Assembly: GCF_021172145.1 (NCBI RefSeq)
Contig: NZ_CP089095.1
Span: 434,001-498,000 of the forward strand
DNA from: Flavobacterium cyclinae
GTDB taxonomy: Bacteria > Bacteroidota > Bacteroidia > Flavobacteriales > Flavobacteriaceae
DNA length: 64,000 nucleotides
Direction: 5' to 3'
Shown here: piece by piece, positions 23,472 to 32,138 of the stretch
Numbering within the stretch: position 1 is the first letter of the stretch
Layout: each line of letters starts with the position of its first letter
The notes under the pieces: model-generated
What the model was told of the DNA's origin: nothing
Database searches by the model: none
Seen by the model: the letters and a program-made list of their open reading frames with translations, nothing else
Made by a program: the position numbers and the translations under genes

Positions 23472-26090
23472 TTAAAATTGTTGTCCAATAATAAAATGCG
23501 TTTGCCAACCACTTTTAACTGTTTCACCTGGAATAGCATCAAAACCATGAGCAAAGTCAATACCTAATAATCCAAATGCAGGCATAAATACACGAATACC
23601 AAAACCAGCTGAACGTTGTAGTTTAAATGGGTTGTATTCTTTGAAAGTATCAAATGCCGCACCCGCTTCTAAGAAACTTAACGCATAAATAGATGCAGAT
23701 TGATTTAAAGTAATTGGATAACGTAATTCTAATGAGAATTTATTATAAATAGTACCTCCATCTTGAGAAGACAAAGAGTTATTTGGATATCCTCTTAATT
23801 GGATTACTTCTCTACCGTCTAAAGCAAAGTTAGCTAAACCATCACCTCCAAGGAAGAATCTTTCAAAAGGTACTAAACCTCTTTCTGAGTTGTAAGCTCC
23901 CATGAATCCAAATTCTGCATTGGTACGTAATACTAATTTTTCGTAGATTCTATTATAATTGTCTGCTTTAAACTTGATTTTGTAATATTCCAACCAATTA
24001 AATTTTTGTTGGTCTACTTTTCCACGATCAACAGCAGCGTCTGCAGGATCCGTTACTGGGTATCCTTCACTATTTAGGTAACTTCCAGCAGGATAATTTG
24101 AACCGTCTGGAGCTTCTCCAGCTTCAGTAGCTCTAACTTTGTTTTCAGCAAGATTTTCTAAGTTTCCATAATCTACACCATTGAATAATGAGTATGGTAA
24201 TGTAAATTTACCAGAAATACTAAATTCTGAACCAACAGTTGGGAATATTGGGTTAACCCCTTTACTATTTCTAGATAATCCAATTGTGTAAGCTAAGTTT
24301 CTTGAAGCACCATCTCCAAATGTAAATAATCCTGTATTATAGTTATTCAAGTCATAATATTGGAATGATAACGCTTGAGATAAAACAAAATAATCATCTG
24401 GTACAGTTAATCTCTTTGCAAGTCCTACTGATAAAGATGTAATATTGAAACTTTGACTTCTAGTTACATCACGTGTTCTTGAATTAAATAAGAATTGCTT
24501 ACTGTGTGATAAAGAGGTTGAAAAACTTACTGGTTTTTTACCTCCAAACCAAGGTTCTGAGAAAGATAAACTATAGGTTTGGAAAAAGGAACTTCCTTGT
24601 AAACGTAACGACATTCTTTGTCCATCTCCCATAGGAAGTGGTTTATAAGCATCTTTCTTAAACATTTTTCGAGCAGAGAAATTATTGAACGATAAACCTA
24701 ACGTTCCAATAAATCCACCTCCACCATAACCACCTTGTAATTCTACTTGGCTTGATCCTTTTTCAACTACGTTGTATTCAATGTCAACCGTTCCGGCTTG
24801 TGGGTCAACGTTTTTAAAATCGGGTTTAATAGCTTCTGGGTCAAAGAATCCTAATTGGCCAATTTCACGTATCGAACGAATTAAGTCTTCTTTACTGTAT
24901 TTTTGACCAGGTTTTGTTCTTAACTCTCTGTAAATTACATGGTCGTTTGTTTTGTCATTTCCTACAACTGTAATTTTATTGAAATAAGCGATAGGACCTT
25001 CTGTAATTCTAATTTCAAAATCAATAGTATCATTTTCTGTTCTTACCTCAACTGGGTTAATGCTAGAGAATAAATATCCGTTATTTTGATACAAATTAGT
25101 TAAATCTTCACCGTCAGGTTTTGTTTGATCAGCTATCCTTTTTTGAAGAATGGTTCCATTATAAACATCTCCTTTTTTAATTCCTAATATAGAATTTAGT
25201 TGACGTTCTGTATAAACAGTATTTCCTAAATAACGAATATCTCCAAAATAATATTTTCTTCCTTCTTCTAGTTTTACTTTAATAGAAATAGTGTTTGATT
25301 TTTTATCATAAATTACAGAATCAGAAATAATTCTAGCATCTCTATTTCCTTTTTCTTTATATTTTTCAATTACTTTAGCTAAATCTTCTTTGTACTTTTC
25401 TTTGATATATTTAGACTTCTTGAAAATTCGAATTGGATTTCTTTGTTTCGTGTTTTTAAAGGTTTTTTTAAGTTTTGAATCACTCAATTGATTATTTCCT
25501 TCAAATACTATGCTTTTTACTTTTACTTTACTTCCTTTATCAATATTTACTACCATTTTTACCTCAGTGTCTAAACTATCAGGTATAATGTTTATAGCAA
25601 CTTTAGTTTGATAAAAACCGTCTTTTTTATATTTATTCTCGATATAATTTTTTGTGGTAGTAATTAAATTTTCATTTACAATTTTACCTTTTTTTAAATC
25701 GGTTTCTTTAATTAGTTCTTCAATTTTACCTTTTTTAACTCCTTGTATTTTAACATCGGATAATTTAGGTAATTCGTTCATGTTTAGTTCTAAAAAGATA
25801 CTATCACCTTCAATTTTATTCACATAAAAATTAACGTCAGAAAACAAACCTAACTTCCATAATTTTTTGATTGCATTACTAATATCTTCACCAGGAACAA
25901 TAATTTCTTGACCTTTTTCTAATCCTGTAAAAGTGGTAATCGTTTGTTCGTTATAACTAATCTTTCCAGTTACATCAATTTTAGCAAGTATATAGGGTTT
26001 TCCACTTTCTAATTTAGTTTCTTGTGCAAATAAAGAAGTAGTAAATAATAATGTTACTATTGAAAATAATTGTAATCCTTTTTTAAACAT
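23472..26090 (-). CDS. bamA: Outer-membrane protein assembly factor BamA
   Basis: 872 residues from ATG 26090. The open frame reaches 26165, overlapping uppS, but 26090 starts the signal peptide MFKKGLQLFSIVTLLFTTSLFAQ. Five POTRA-like repeats occupy about 25-430 (for example VKIQGVKKGKIEELI, FNKITVVGNDKTNDHVI). The C-terminal barrel ends with the aromatic signature HFIIGQQF. It holds the GFGIRVFMPAFGLLGIDFAHGFD loop-strand pattern of Omp85 proteins. It folds and inserts outer-membrane barrels and is essential. It is flanked by uppS upstream and the OmpH chaperones downstream, the classical order. Confidence 0.95.
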   Translation of the reverse strand: MFKKGLQLFSIVTLLFTTSLFAQETKLESGKPYILAKIDVTGKISYNEQTITTFTGLEKGQEIIVPGEDISNAIKKLWKLGLFSDVNFYVNKIEGDSIFLELNMNELPKLSDVKIQGVKKGKIEELIKETDLKKGKIVNENLITTTKNYIENKYKKDGFYQTKVAINIIPDSLDTEVKMVVNIDKGSKVKVKSIVFEGNNQLSDSKLKKTFKNTKQRNPIRIFKKSKYIKEKYKEDLAKVIEKYKEKGNRDARIISDSVIYDKKSNTISIKVKLEEGRKYYFGDIRYLGNTVYTERQLNSILGIKKGDVYNGTILQKRIADQTKPDGEDLTNLYQNNGYLFSSINPVEVRTENDTIDFEIRITEGPIAYFNKITVVGNDKTNDHVIYRELRTKPGQKYSKEDLIRSIREIGQLGFFDPEAIKPDFKNVDPQAGTVDIEYNVVEKGSSQVELQGGYGGGGFIGTLGLSFNNFSARKMFKKDAYKPLPMGDGQRMSLRLQGSSFFQTYSLSFSEPWFGGKKPVSFSTSLSHSKQFLFNSRTRDVTRSQSFNITSLSVGLAKRLTVPDDYFVLSQALSFQYYDLNNYNTGLFTFGDGASRNLAYTIGLSRNSKGVNPIFPTVGSEFSISGKFTLPYSLFNGVDYGNLENLAENKVRATEAGEAPDGSNYPAGSYLNSEGYPVTDPADAAVDRGKVDQQKFNWLEYYKIKFKADNYNRIYEKLVLRTNAEFGFMGAYNSERGLVPFERFFLGGDGLANFALDGREVIQLRGYPNNSLSSQDGGTIYNKFSLELRYPITLNQSASIYALSFLEAGAAFDTFKEYNPFKLQRSAGFGIRVFMPAFGLLGIDFAHGFDAIPGETVKSGWQTHFIIGQQF

Positions 26091-26094
26091 TTTT

Positions 26095-26838
26095 TTAAGG
26101 TATAATTTGTTCGCTTGTTTTTCCAAATCTGCGTTCTCTTTTTTGATAACTAATAATTGCTTCATACAAATGGTTTTCTGAAAAATCGGGCCATAGTACT
26201 TCAGTAAAATAAAACTCAGCGTAAGCTATTTGCCATAATAGAAAATTACTTATCCTGTGTTCACCACTCGTTCTAATTACTAAATCTACATCAGGTAAAT
26301 TGTGTGTGTAAAGATGCTGATTAATAATTGATTCGTCAATAGCCTCTTCAGAAATTATATTATTTTTAACTTTGTTCGTTATTTTTTTAACAGCTTGAAT
26401 TAACTCTTCTCTTGCACCATAACTTAATGCTAAAGTTAATGTCATCCTTGTGTTTTCAGCTGTTTTTTCAATTACTTCTTGTAATTCTTTTTGTACGCTA
26501 TCAGGTAAATTTGTTAAATTTCCAATGGCGTTTAATTTGATATTATTAGCTTGTAAAGTTTTAATTTCTTTCTTTAAAGAGGAAACTAATAACTTCATAA
26601 GAGTGTCAACTTCTAGTTTTGGTCGGTTCCAGTTTTCAGTTGAAAAAGCATAAAGTGTTAGATTTTTAATGCCTAATTTAGCACAAGCTTCTACAGTTGT
26701 TCGTACTGACTTTGTTCCATTTTCATGGCCAAAGGCACGAAGCATTCCTTTTTGTTTAGCCCATCTGCCATTTCCATCCATTATTATGGCTAAATGTTGA
26801 GGTAAATAATCGGTATTTATTTTTTTTAATAATTCCAT
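26095..26838 (-). CDS. uppS: Isoprenyl transferase (undecaprenyl diphosphate synthase)
   Basis: 247 residues from ATG 26838, chosen because it follows the upstream stop by one base and gives the usual length; a start at 26871 would overlap that gene. The cis-prenyltransferase motifs are present: IIMDGNGRWAK with the catalytic Asp (about 22), YAFSTENWNRP, and RTSGEHRISNFLLWQ near 193. It makes the C55 lipid carrier for peptidoglycan and polysaccharides. It is coupled to DUF6089 upstream and bamA downstream (four-base gap). Confidence 0.95.
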   Translation of the reverse strand: MELLKKINTDYLPQHLAIIMDGNGRWAKQKGMLRAFGHENGTKSVRTTVEACAKLGIKNLTLYAFSTENWNRPKLEVDTLMKLLVSSLKKEIKTLQANNIKLNAIGNLTNLPDSVQKELQEVIEKTAENTRMTLTLALSYGAREELIQAVKKITNKVKNNIISEEAIDESIINQHLYTHNLPDVDLVIRTSGEHRISNFLLWQIAYAEFYFTEVLWPDFSENHLYEAIISYQKRERRFGKTSEQIIP

Positions 26839-26839
26839 A

Positions 26840-27523
26840 TTATTCTGCACAAAAACATGGGTTTTGCCCAAATGTATAAGTTAATGTTAAACCAGTAAAT
26901 ACATACCAATCGTTACTATTTTTATTTCCAAAACGTAAAGTTTCAAAATTATCATTTTTAGGATTACTTCCATCTAAATTATCGGTGAAAGTATATCTAA
27001 ATCCAACTTCTGCTGCTAAAATAAATTTGTCTAAAACTCTTGCTTTTATTCCTAAAACCATAGGTATTGCAAAAGTGCTACTTTGGTAATCTAATCTACT
27101 ATTGTTATCTAAAATAAAAATTTCATCATAAATAAAATAGCTTATTCCAGAATAAACATATGGAGAAATTTTAGGTTCACCATCATGTAAATTAAAGTCC
27201 ATAAAATTAAACTCTAATCCAGCTGAAAATTCCTTTACTTTATTTTCAAATGAATTCCCTCTTAAATTTCTACTTGGAATATCACTGTCAGCATCATTAG
27301 AAGTTAGTTTTCCTTGCATATAGGAAAATCTATAAGCATGTCTCGGACTTCTATTCCACTTGTAAATAATTCCAAAAGCAGGCTCGTTTGGCGAAATATA
27401 ATCGGTAGGTCCAACATCTCCAATATAGTTAATACCACCTCCAAACACTCCTAATTCATTAATTTGAGAATAGGTGTTGAAACCGCAGAAAATCAGTAAT
27501 ATATAAAATAAAAAGTACTTCAT
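26840..27523 (-). CDS. DUF6089 family outer-membrane-type protein
   Basis: 227 residues. A signal peptide ending TYSQ precedes ELGVFGGGINYIGDVGP, the opening I associate with DUF6089. The rest alternates short aromatic strands and Gly turns, suggesting an eight-stranded barrel, and ends FGQNPCFCAE. It has no known function. It lies one base upstream of uppS and in the same orientation as bamA, so it may be an envelope protein made with the BAM machinery. The two terminal cysteines are a family-like feature, as far as I recall. Confidence 0.8.
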   Translation of the reverse strand: MKYFLFYILLIFCGFNTYSQINELGVFGGGINYIGDVGPTDYISPNEPAFGIIYKWNRSPRHAYRFSYMQGKLTSNDADSDIPSRNLRGNSFENKVKEFSAGLEFNFMDFNLHDGEPKISPYVYSGISYFIYDEIFILDNNSRLDYQSSTFAIPMVLGIKARVLDKFILAAEVGFRYTFTDNLDGSNPKNDNFETLRFGNKNSNDWYVFTGLTLTYTFGQNPCFCAE

Positions 27524-27539
27524 TTTTTAAAATAGTTTG

Positions 27540-27547
27540 CAAATATA
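27540..27547 (-). promoter_or_regulatory. -7 promoter box for the DUF6089-uppS-bamA-ompH operon
   Basis: Minus-strand TATATTTG followed by C fits the consensus and lies 16 bases before the start at 27523. The gap between nadK and this gene is 121 bases, so an independent promoter is expected here. Confidence 0.6.
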
Positions 27548-27644
27548 ACAATATTGACTACTTATCCCTATTTTATGGGATTTTTTTGTTGTTATTTAAA
27601 ACGCTTAAAACGTTAAAAAATGAAAAATGATATAAAAAAGAATG

Positions 27645-28529
27645 TTAATTTCTTTTGTCTTCACCCCAAAGTAGTTTTTTTCGAATGGTATTTAGGAAAG
27701 ATTCCTCTTTAAATTCAATTATTGAAATCGTGAAAGGAGATTTTTTTATGGTTACAATCGTGTCTTTAGAAACGGCCGAAATTCTAGAGTCTAATGAAAT
27801 CAAGAATTGTTCTTCTCTCCCAGAAATTCTTAGCTCTATTTCCATATCATCTGTAATTACTAAAGGTCTAGCATTTAAGTTGTGAGGTGCCATTGGGGTA
27901 ATGACCAAACTGGCAACATTAGGTGTAAGAACTGGACCACCACAGCTTAATGAATATCCAGTAGAGCCTGTTGGAGTTGAAATAATAAGTCCGTCTGCCC
28001 AATAAGAAGTAAGATATTCTCTATTTAAATAAGTGATAATAGTAATCATCGAAGTTGTGTCTTTTCGAGCTACAGTTACTTCGTTTAATGCAAAATCTAA
28101 TTCACTAAAATTTTCATAATCAGGAGTAGTCTTAATGCTTAATAAAGTTCTCTTAGAGATAGCATAATCATTATCAAGTAGTTTTTGAAGTAGTGGTTCA
28201 ATATTATCTAATTGAATCGTAGCTAAAAAACCTAATCTTCCAGAGTTTATTCCAATTATTGGGATATTTTTATCTCTAACAAACGTAGCTGCTTTTAATA
28301 TAGTTCCGTCTCCTCCAATGCTTATCAATGCTTTACAGTCGCTATCTAAAGTGGAATAATTTGAGTAGGTTTTGTAATCTTTTGAAAGGATATTTTTTTC
28401 TTTTAAAATAGATAAAAAGGTTGCTTCAAAAGTAATTTCAATTTCTTTAGATTCTAAAAATGTTACAACTTTATGAACTGTTTCGGCTGTGCTGTTTTGA
28501 TAATACTGACCAAATAATGCTATTTTCAT
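27645..28529 (-). CDS. nadK: NAD kinase
   Basis: 294 residues. It phosphorylates NAD to NADP with ATP. The GGDGT motif is present in ALISIGGDGTILKAA (about 70), followed by IGINSGRLGFLA and the second domain with TPTGSTGYSLSCGGP. The start ATG at 28529 follows the CBS-domain gene by 12 bases, so these two form an operon. The downstream 121-base gap holds a small hairpin whose T run is on the other strand, so no clear terminator for this gene was found. Confidence 0.95.
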   Translation of the reverse strand: MKIALFGQYYQNSTAETVHKVVTFLESKEIEITFEATFLSILKEKNILSKDYKTYSNYSTLDSDCKALISIGGDGTILKAATFVRDKNIPIIGINSGRLGFLATIQLDNIEPLLQKLLDNDYAISKRTLLSIKTTPDYENFSELDFALNEVTVARKDTTSMITIITYLNREYLTSYWADGLIISTPTGSTGYSLSCGGPVLTPNVASLVITPMAPHNLNARPLVITDDMEIELRISGREEQFLISLDSRISAVSKDTIVTIKKSPFTISIIEFKEESFLNTIRKKLLWGEDKRN

Positions 28530-28541
28530 TAGGACCTTAAT

Positions 28542-29201
28542 TTAAATATTTAAGTATTTATCTAAGTAATCTGAGCGTTCTTTTAAACTATTTAAATACG
28601 AATCTTCTTGATGCTCTGAAATAATTTCATATTCAAATCGTCTGAATGTTTGAATGATATCGTTTAAACCGCTTTGACTTATCTTTATGGTAATTTCTAC
28701 TTTGTTTCCAGAAATCGTAGAGATGAACAATCCTAATATTTTGGCATTGTTGCTTTCAACTATTTGAGCTACTTGGCTCATAGAAAATTTATCGGATTCT
28801 TTTTCTACTACTATTATTCCTCCTTCTTCTTTTAAAAAGGGTGTTTCATGAAAAAAACGTATTACATCTTCAAGTTCATAATAGCCTAAATACGTGTTTT
28901 TTTCATCCAAAACCGGAATAATATTGCTGTCGTTTTTAGCAAAAATCTCTAAAACATCTAACCAAATGGTGTTATTTCGAACAAAGAATCGTTCAAAATG
29001 AAATCTACTATCGTTAATAATGCTATCACTATTTAAAAGATCTACACTTTCTTTATTTAGGCATCCTATATACACACCATCTTCTGTTACAGGAAAATGT
29101 GAATATGGGAAATCTAAAAACAAATCCTGAGCATCAGCTATAGAATCTGTGTTTTTTAGTGGTTTTATTTCGTTATTAATATAGCTCGATAAATTATGCA
29201 T
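28542..29201 (-). CDS. CBS-domain protein
   Basis: 219 residues from ATG 29201; the frame reaches 29249, but the 16 extra residues are hydrophobic and not expected for this cytosolic family. A CBS pair covers about 1-130 (TDSIADAQDLFLDFPYSHFPVTEDG, then NDSNIIPVLDEKNTYLGYYELED), followed by an ACT-like tail of about 75 residues with VEITIKISQSGLNDIIQTF. CBS pairs usually bind adenine nucleotides. Its place before nadK invites an energy or NAD-sensing role, but that is inference. Confidence 0.82.
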   Translation of the reverse strand: MHNLSSYINNEIKPLKNTDSIADAQDLFLDFPYSHFPVTEDGVYIGCLNKESVDLLNSDSIINDSRFHFERFFVRNNTIWLDVLEIFAKNDSNIIPVLDEKNTYLGYYELEDVIRFFHETPFLKEEGGIIVVEKESDKFSMSQVAQIVESNNAKILGLFISTISGNKVEITIKISQSGLNDIIQTFRRFEYEIISEHQEDSYLNSLKERSDYLDKYLNI

Positions 29202-29269
29202 TTTTGGTTTATTGAAATTATATCGCAAAATAATCAAAAAATACCACATGCTAGCTAACTTATACTTTG

Positions 29270-29277
29270 TATTTTTG
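29270..29277 (+). promoter_or_regulatory. Possible -7 box for pdxJ
   Basis: TATTTTTG fits TAnnTTTG and lies 17 bases before the pdxJ ATG in the divergent region. No matching TTG at the usual distance was found. Confidence 0.45.
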
Positions 29278-29294
29278 TATAAATTAAAATTATT

Positions 29295-30008
29295 ATGACA
29301 AAGTTATCAGTAAATATTAATAAAATTGCTACTCTCCGTAATTCAAGAGGAGGTAATGTTCCTGATTTATTGAAAGTTGCAAAAGATATTCAGCAGTTTG
29401 GTGCAGATGGAATTACGATTCATCCAAGACCAGACGAAAGACATATTCGTTATCAAGATGCACGCGATTTAAAATCGGTTGTTTACACTGAGTATAATAT
29501 AGAAGGAAATCCGCAACATAATTTTATTGATTTGGTTCTAGAGTGCAAGCCAACTCAAGTTACTTTAGTGCCAGATGCAATTGGCGCTCTGACTTCAAAT
29601 GCGGGTTGGGATACTATTAAACATCACTCGTATTTATTAGAAGTAATTCAAGAGTTTCAAAGAAATGGAATTAGAACTTCTATTTTTGTTGATGCTGATG
29701 AAAGAATGATTGAAGGCGCAAAAGCAACTGGAACAGAAAGAATTGAATTGTATACCGAATCATTTGCTCATGAGTATGGATTAGGTAATAAAAAAGGAAT
29801 TGAACCTTATGTTAAGGCAGCTTTAAAAGCAAATGAACTAGGTTTAGGAATTAATGCAGGTCATGATTTGAGCTTAGATAATATCAAGTTTTTTAAAGAG
29901 AATATCCCAGGATTGCTTGAGGTTTCTATTGGTCATGCATTAATTTCAGAATCCTTATATCTAGGATTGGAAAATGTTGTGAATATGTATCTTCAAAAAT
30001 TGAAATAA
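29295..30008 (+). CDS. pdxJ: Pyridoxine 5'-phosphate synthase
   Basis: 237 residues, the usual size. It condenses 3-amino-2-oxopropyl phosphate with deoxyxylulose 5-phosphate in the DXP-dependent vitamin B6 route. The opening LSVNINKIATLRNSRGG, the loop ITIHPRPDERHI with the catalytic His, and the closing GINAGHDLSLDN and VSIGHALI segments are diagnostic of the TIM-barrel family. It is followed one base later by an alpha/beta hydrolase gene, so the pair forms an operon. Confidence 0.95.
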   Translation: MTKLSVNINKIATLRNSRGGNVPDLLKVAKDIQQFGADGITIHPRPDERHIRYQDARDLKSVVYTEYNIEGNPQHNFIDLVLECKPTQVTLVPDAIGALTSNAGWDTIKHHSYLLEVIQEFQRNGIRTSIFVDADERMIEGAKATGTERIELYTESFAHEYGLGNKKGIEPYVKAALKANELGLGINAGHDLSLDNIKFFKENIPGLLEVSIGHALISESLYLGLENVVNMYLQKLK

Positions 30009-30009
30009 G

Positions 30010-30774
30010 ATGTTATTACATTCAAGGATAGAAGGAGAAGGAAAGCCTTTAGTTATTATTCATGGGTTTTTAGGGATGTCAGACAATTGGAAAACTTTAG
30101 GTACTCAATTTGCTAATGAAGGTTTTCAAGTTCACGCTATAGATTTACGAAATCACGGAAAGAGTTTTCATTCGGATGATTTTTCGTATGAAATAATGGC
30201 TCAAGATGTAAAACAATATTGCGATTATCATCAACTAACAAATATCAACATTATCGGGCATTCGATGGGTGGAAAAGTAGCAATGCTTTTAGCAACAACG
30301 CATCCTGAATTGGTGTCTAAATTAATAGTAGCGGATATTGGTCCAAAATATTATGCGCCACATCATCAAACTATTTTAGCTGCTTTAAATGCTGTAGATT
30401 TTTCAAAAAAACCAAATAGAGGTGAAGTAGAAGAAATTGTTTCGGGATACATTAAAGATTTTGGAACGCGACAATTTTTATTGAAAAATTTATATTGGGC
30501 TGCACCAGAACAATTGGCTTTCCGATTTAATTTAAAAGTGTTCAATGAGAAAATTGAAGTTATTGGAACAGCATTACCATTTGAAAACATTTTTAATAAA
30601 GAAACCTTGTTTTTAAGAGGTGATAAGTCAGATTATATTTTGGATAGTGATTTTGAAACCATTTATCATCATTTTCCAGAAGCAAATATTAAAACTGTAC
30701 AAAATGCCGGACATTGGTTGCATGCAGAAAATCCAAAAGATTTCTTCACTTATGTTATTAATTTTATAAAATAA
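30010..30774 (+). CDS. Alpha/beta-fold hydrolase (YbfF-like esterase)
   Basis: 254 residues. The oxyanion segment IIHGFLGMSDNW (about 18-29), the nucleophile elbow IGHSMGGK with Ser near 87 and the catalytic His in NAGHWLHAENP near the C-terminus form a full triad set. ADIGPKYY after the elbow is typical of the YbfF/abhydrolase-11 esterases. The substrate is not known. It sits one base behind pdxJ and just before a 32-bp palindromic terminator. Confidence 0.87.
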   Translation: MLLHSRIEGEGKPLVIIHGFLGMSDNWKTLGTQFANEGFQVHAIDLRNHGKSFHSDDFSYEIMAQDVKQYCDYHQLTNINIIGHSMGGKVAMLLATTHPELVSKLIVADIGPKYYAPHHQTILAALNAVDFSKKPNRGEVEEIVSGYIKDFGTRQFLLKNLYWAAPEQLAFRFNLKVFNEKIEVIGTALPFENIFNKETLFLRGDKSDYILDSDFETIYHHFPEANIKTVQNAGHWLHAENPKDFFTYVINFIK

Positions 30775-30778
30775 TTCT

Positions 30779-30810
30779 ACTAAAAAATTATGCATGCATA
30801 ATTTTTTAGT
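30779..30810 (+). terminator. 32-bp perfect palindrome, terminator of pdxJ operon
   Basis: ACTAAAAAATTATGCA joined to its exact complement gives a perfect inverted repeat with the T run inside the right arm. It lies five bases after the hydrolase stop. Confidence 0.7.
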
Positions 30811-30818
30811 TAAAAAAA

Positions 30819-30848
30819 TTGTAAAATTCATATTTTGTTATAATTTTG
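30819..30848 (+). promoter_or_regulatory. Full Bacteroidetes promoter for FadL-type porin
   Basis: TTG at 30819-30821 and TAATTTTG at 30841-30848 are separated by 19 bases, the consensus spacing. The transcript would begin about 40 bases before the ATG at 30895. Confidence 0.7.
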
Positions 30849-30894
30849 AAGTTAAGATTTTACAAACAAAGAAAAAACTAACACATTTTACATT

Positions 30895-32121
30895 ATGAGA
30901 AAATTACTTTCTTTAACATTATTGGCTTTAGCTGGCTCTACTGCATTTGCAGGTGGATATAGAGTTAGTATTCAAGGTCAAAAACAATTGGCTATGGGAC
31001 ACACGGGTGTTGCGGTGGTTAATAGCGCTGAGGTTGCGTTTTTTAACCCAGCAGGTATGGCTTATTTGGATAAAAAGTTTAACTTATCAGTGGGTGGAAA
31101 CGCATTATTTGCTAATACAAAATTTCAAAATTCTCAATACAATTGGGAAGCAGAGACTAATAATTTAGGTACTCCATTTAATGTGTATGCTACGTATAAA
31201 TTAAATGATTGGTTTACCGCTGGATTAGCAGTTTATACTCCTTACGGAAGTTCTGTAGAATGGGATCAAGATTGGCAGGGTTCTCATTTGGTTAACAACA
31301 TTGATTTAAAAGCAATTTTTGTTCAACCATCAATTTCGGTTAGAATTGGTGAACATTTTAGCATTGGTGGTGGTCCTATTTTTGCAACAGGTTCAGTTAA
31401 TTTTAATAGAAATGTAGATAGATCAACAATAAATTTTGAAGGTGATAGAACAGATTTGACTATTGAGTCTAAAGGAATTACTGCTTGGGGTTATACTGCT
31501 GGTTTTATGTTTAATCCAACGGATAAATTCAGAATTGGTATGAATTACCGTTCTGAAATAATGATGGAAGCTCGTGATGGTGATGCAACTTTTAATGATT
31601 ATCCTACTACAGCTCCAACAACAAAATTTAATGCTGATTTACCTTTACCTGCAGAGTTAACTGTTGGTATGTCTTACCAAGTGACAAATAAATGGTTAGT
31701 TGCTTTTGATTATAATAGAGCAATGTGGAGTGTTTATGAGAATTTATATGTAGATTTTACAAATCCAGCACTTCCAGATTCAAATAATCCCAGAAATTAT
31801 AAAAGTTCTAGTACTTACAGGGTAGGTACCCAATATAAAGCGAATGATAAATTTACTTTTAGAGCAGGTTGGTATTTTGATGAAAGTCCAGTACAAGATG
31901 GATATTTTGCACCTGAAACTCCAAGAAACGATTCTATGGGATATACAGGAGGATTAACATATCAAGTAAATAGTAAATTAGGAATTGATGTTTCGTTCTT
32001 ATACTTACATTTTGATGAAGTGGATAATTCTTATGATTATGTAAGCGATGGAAGTAGTTTTGGAGGTACGTACAAGTCAGTTGTATTTTCACCTGGAATA
32101 GGTATAACTTACGGGTTTTAA
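30895..32121 (+). CDS. OmpP1/FadL family outer-membrane transporter
   Basis: 408 residues. A signal peptide ending STAFA precedes GGYRVSIQGQKQLAMGHTGVA, the start of the OmpP1/FadL family. The barrel strands include AEVAFFNPAGMAYL (the NPA hatch motif) and end VVFSPGIGITYGF. FadL-type barrels import long-chain fatty acids and other hydrophobic compounds. It is followed 17 bases later by an SGNH-hydrolase lipoprotein gene, a pairing that could release and import lipid substrates; that link is inference. Confidence 0.92.
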   Translation: MRKLLSLTLLALAGSTAFAGGYRVSIQGQKQLAMGHTGVAVVNSAEVAFFNPAGMAYLDKKFNLSVGGNALFANTKFQNSQYNWEAETNNLGTPFNVYATYKLNDWFTAGLAVYTPYGSSVEWDQDWQGSHLVNNIDLKAIFVQPSISVRIGEHFSIGGGPIFATGSVNFNRNVDRSTINFEGDRTDLTIESKGITAWGYTAGFMFNPTDKFRIGMNYRSEIMMEARDGDATFNDYPTTAPTTKFNADLPLPAELTVGMSYQVTNKWLVAFDYNRAMWSVYENLYVDFTNPALPDSNNPRNYKSSSTYRVGTQYKANDKFTFRAGWYFDESPVQDGYFAPETPRNDSMGYTGGLTYQVNSKLGIDVSFLYLHFDEVDNSYDYVSDGSSFGGTYKSVVFSPGIGITYGF

Positions 32122-32138
32122 TTTTTAATATTAGAAAG

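Noticed and set aside
27562..27583. Hairpin between nadK and DUF6089 as nadK terminator
   Set aside because: The T run is on the plus strand, and the hairpin is 60-80 bases beyond the nadK stop, so direction does not fit.
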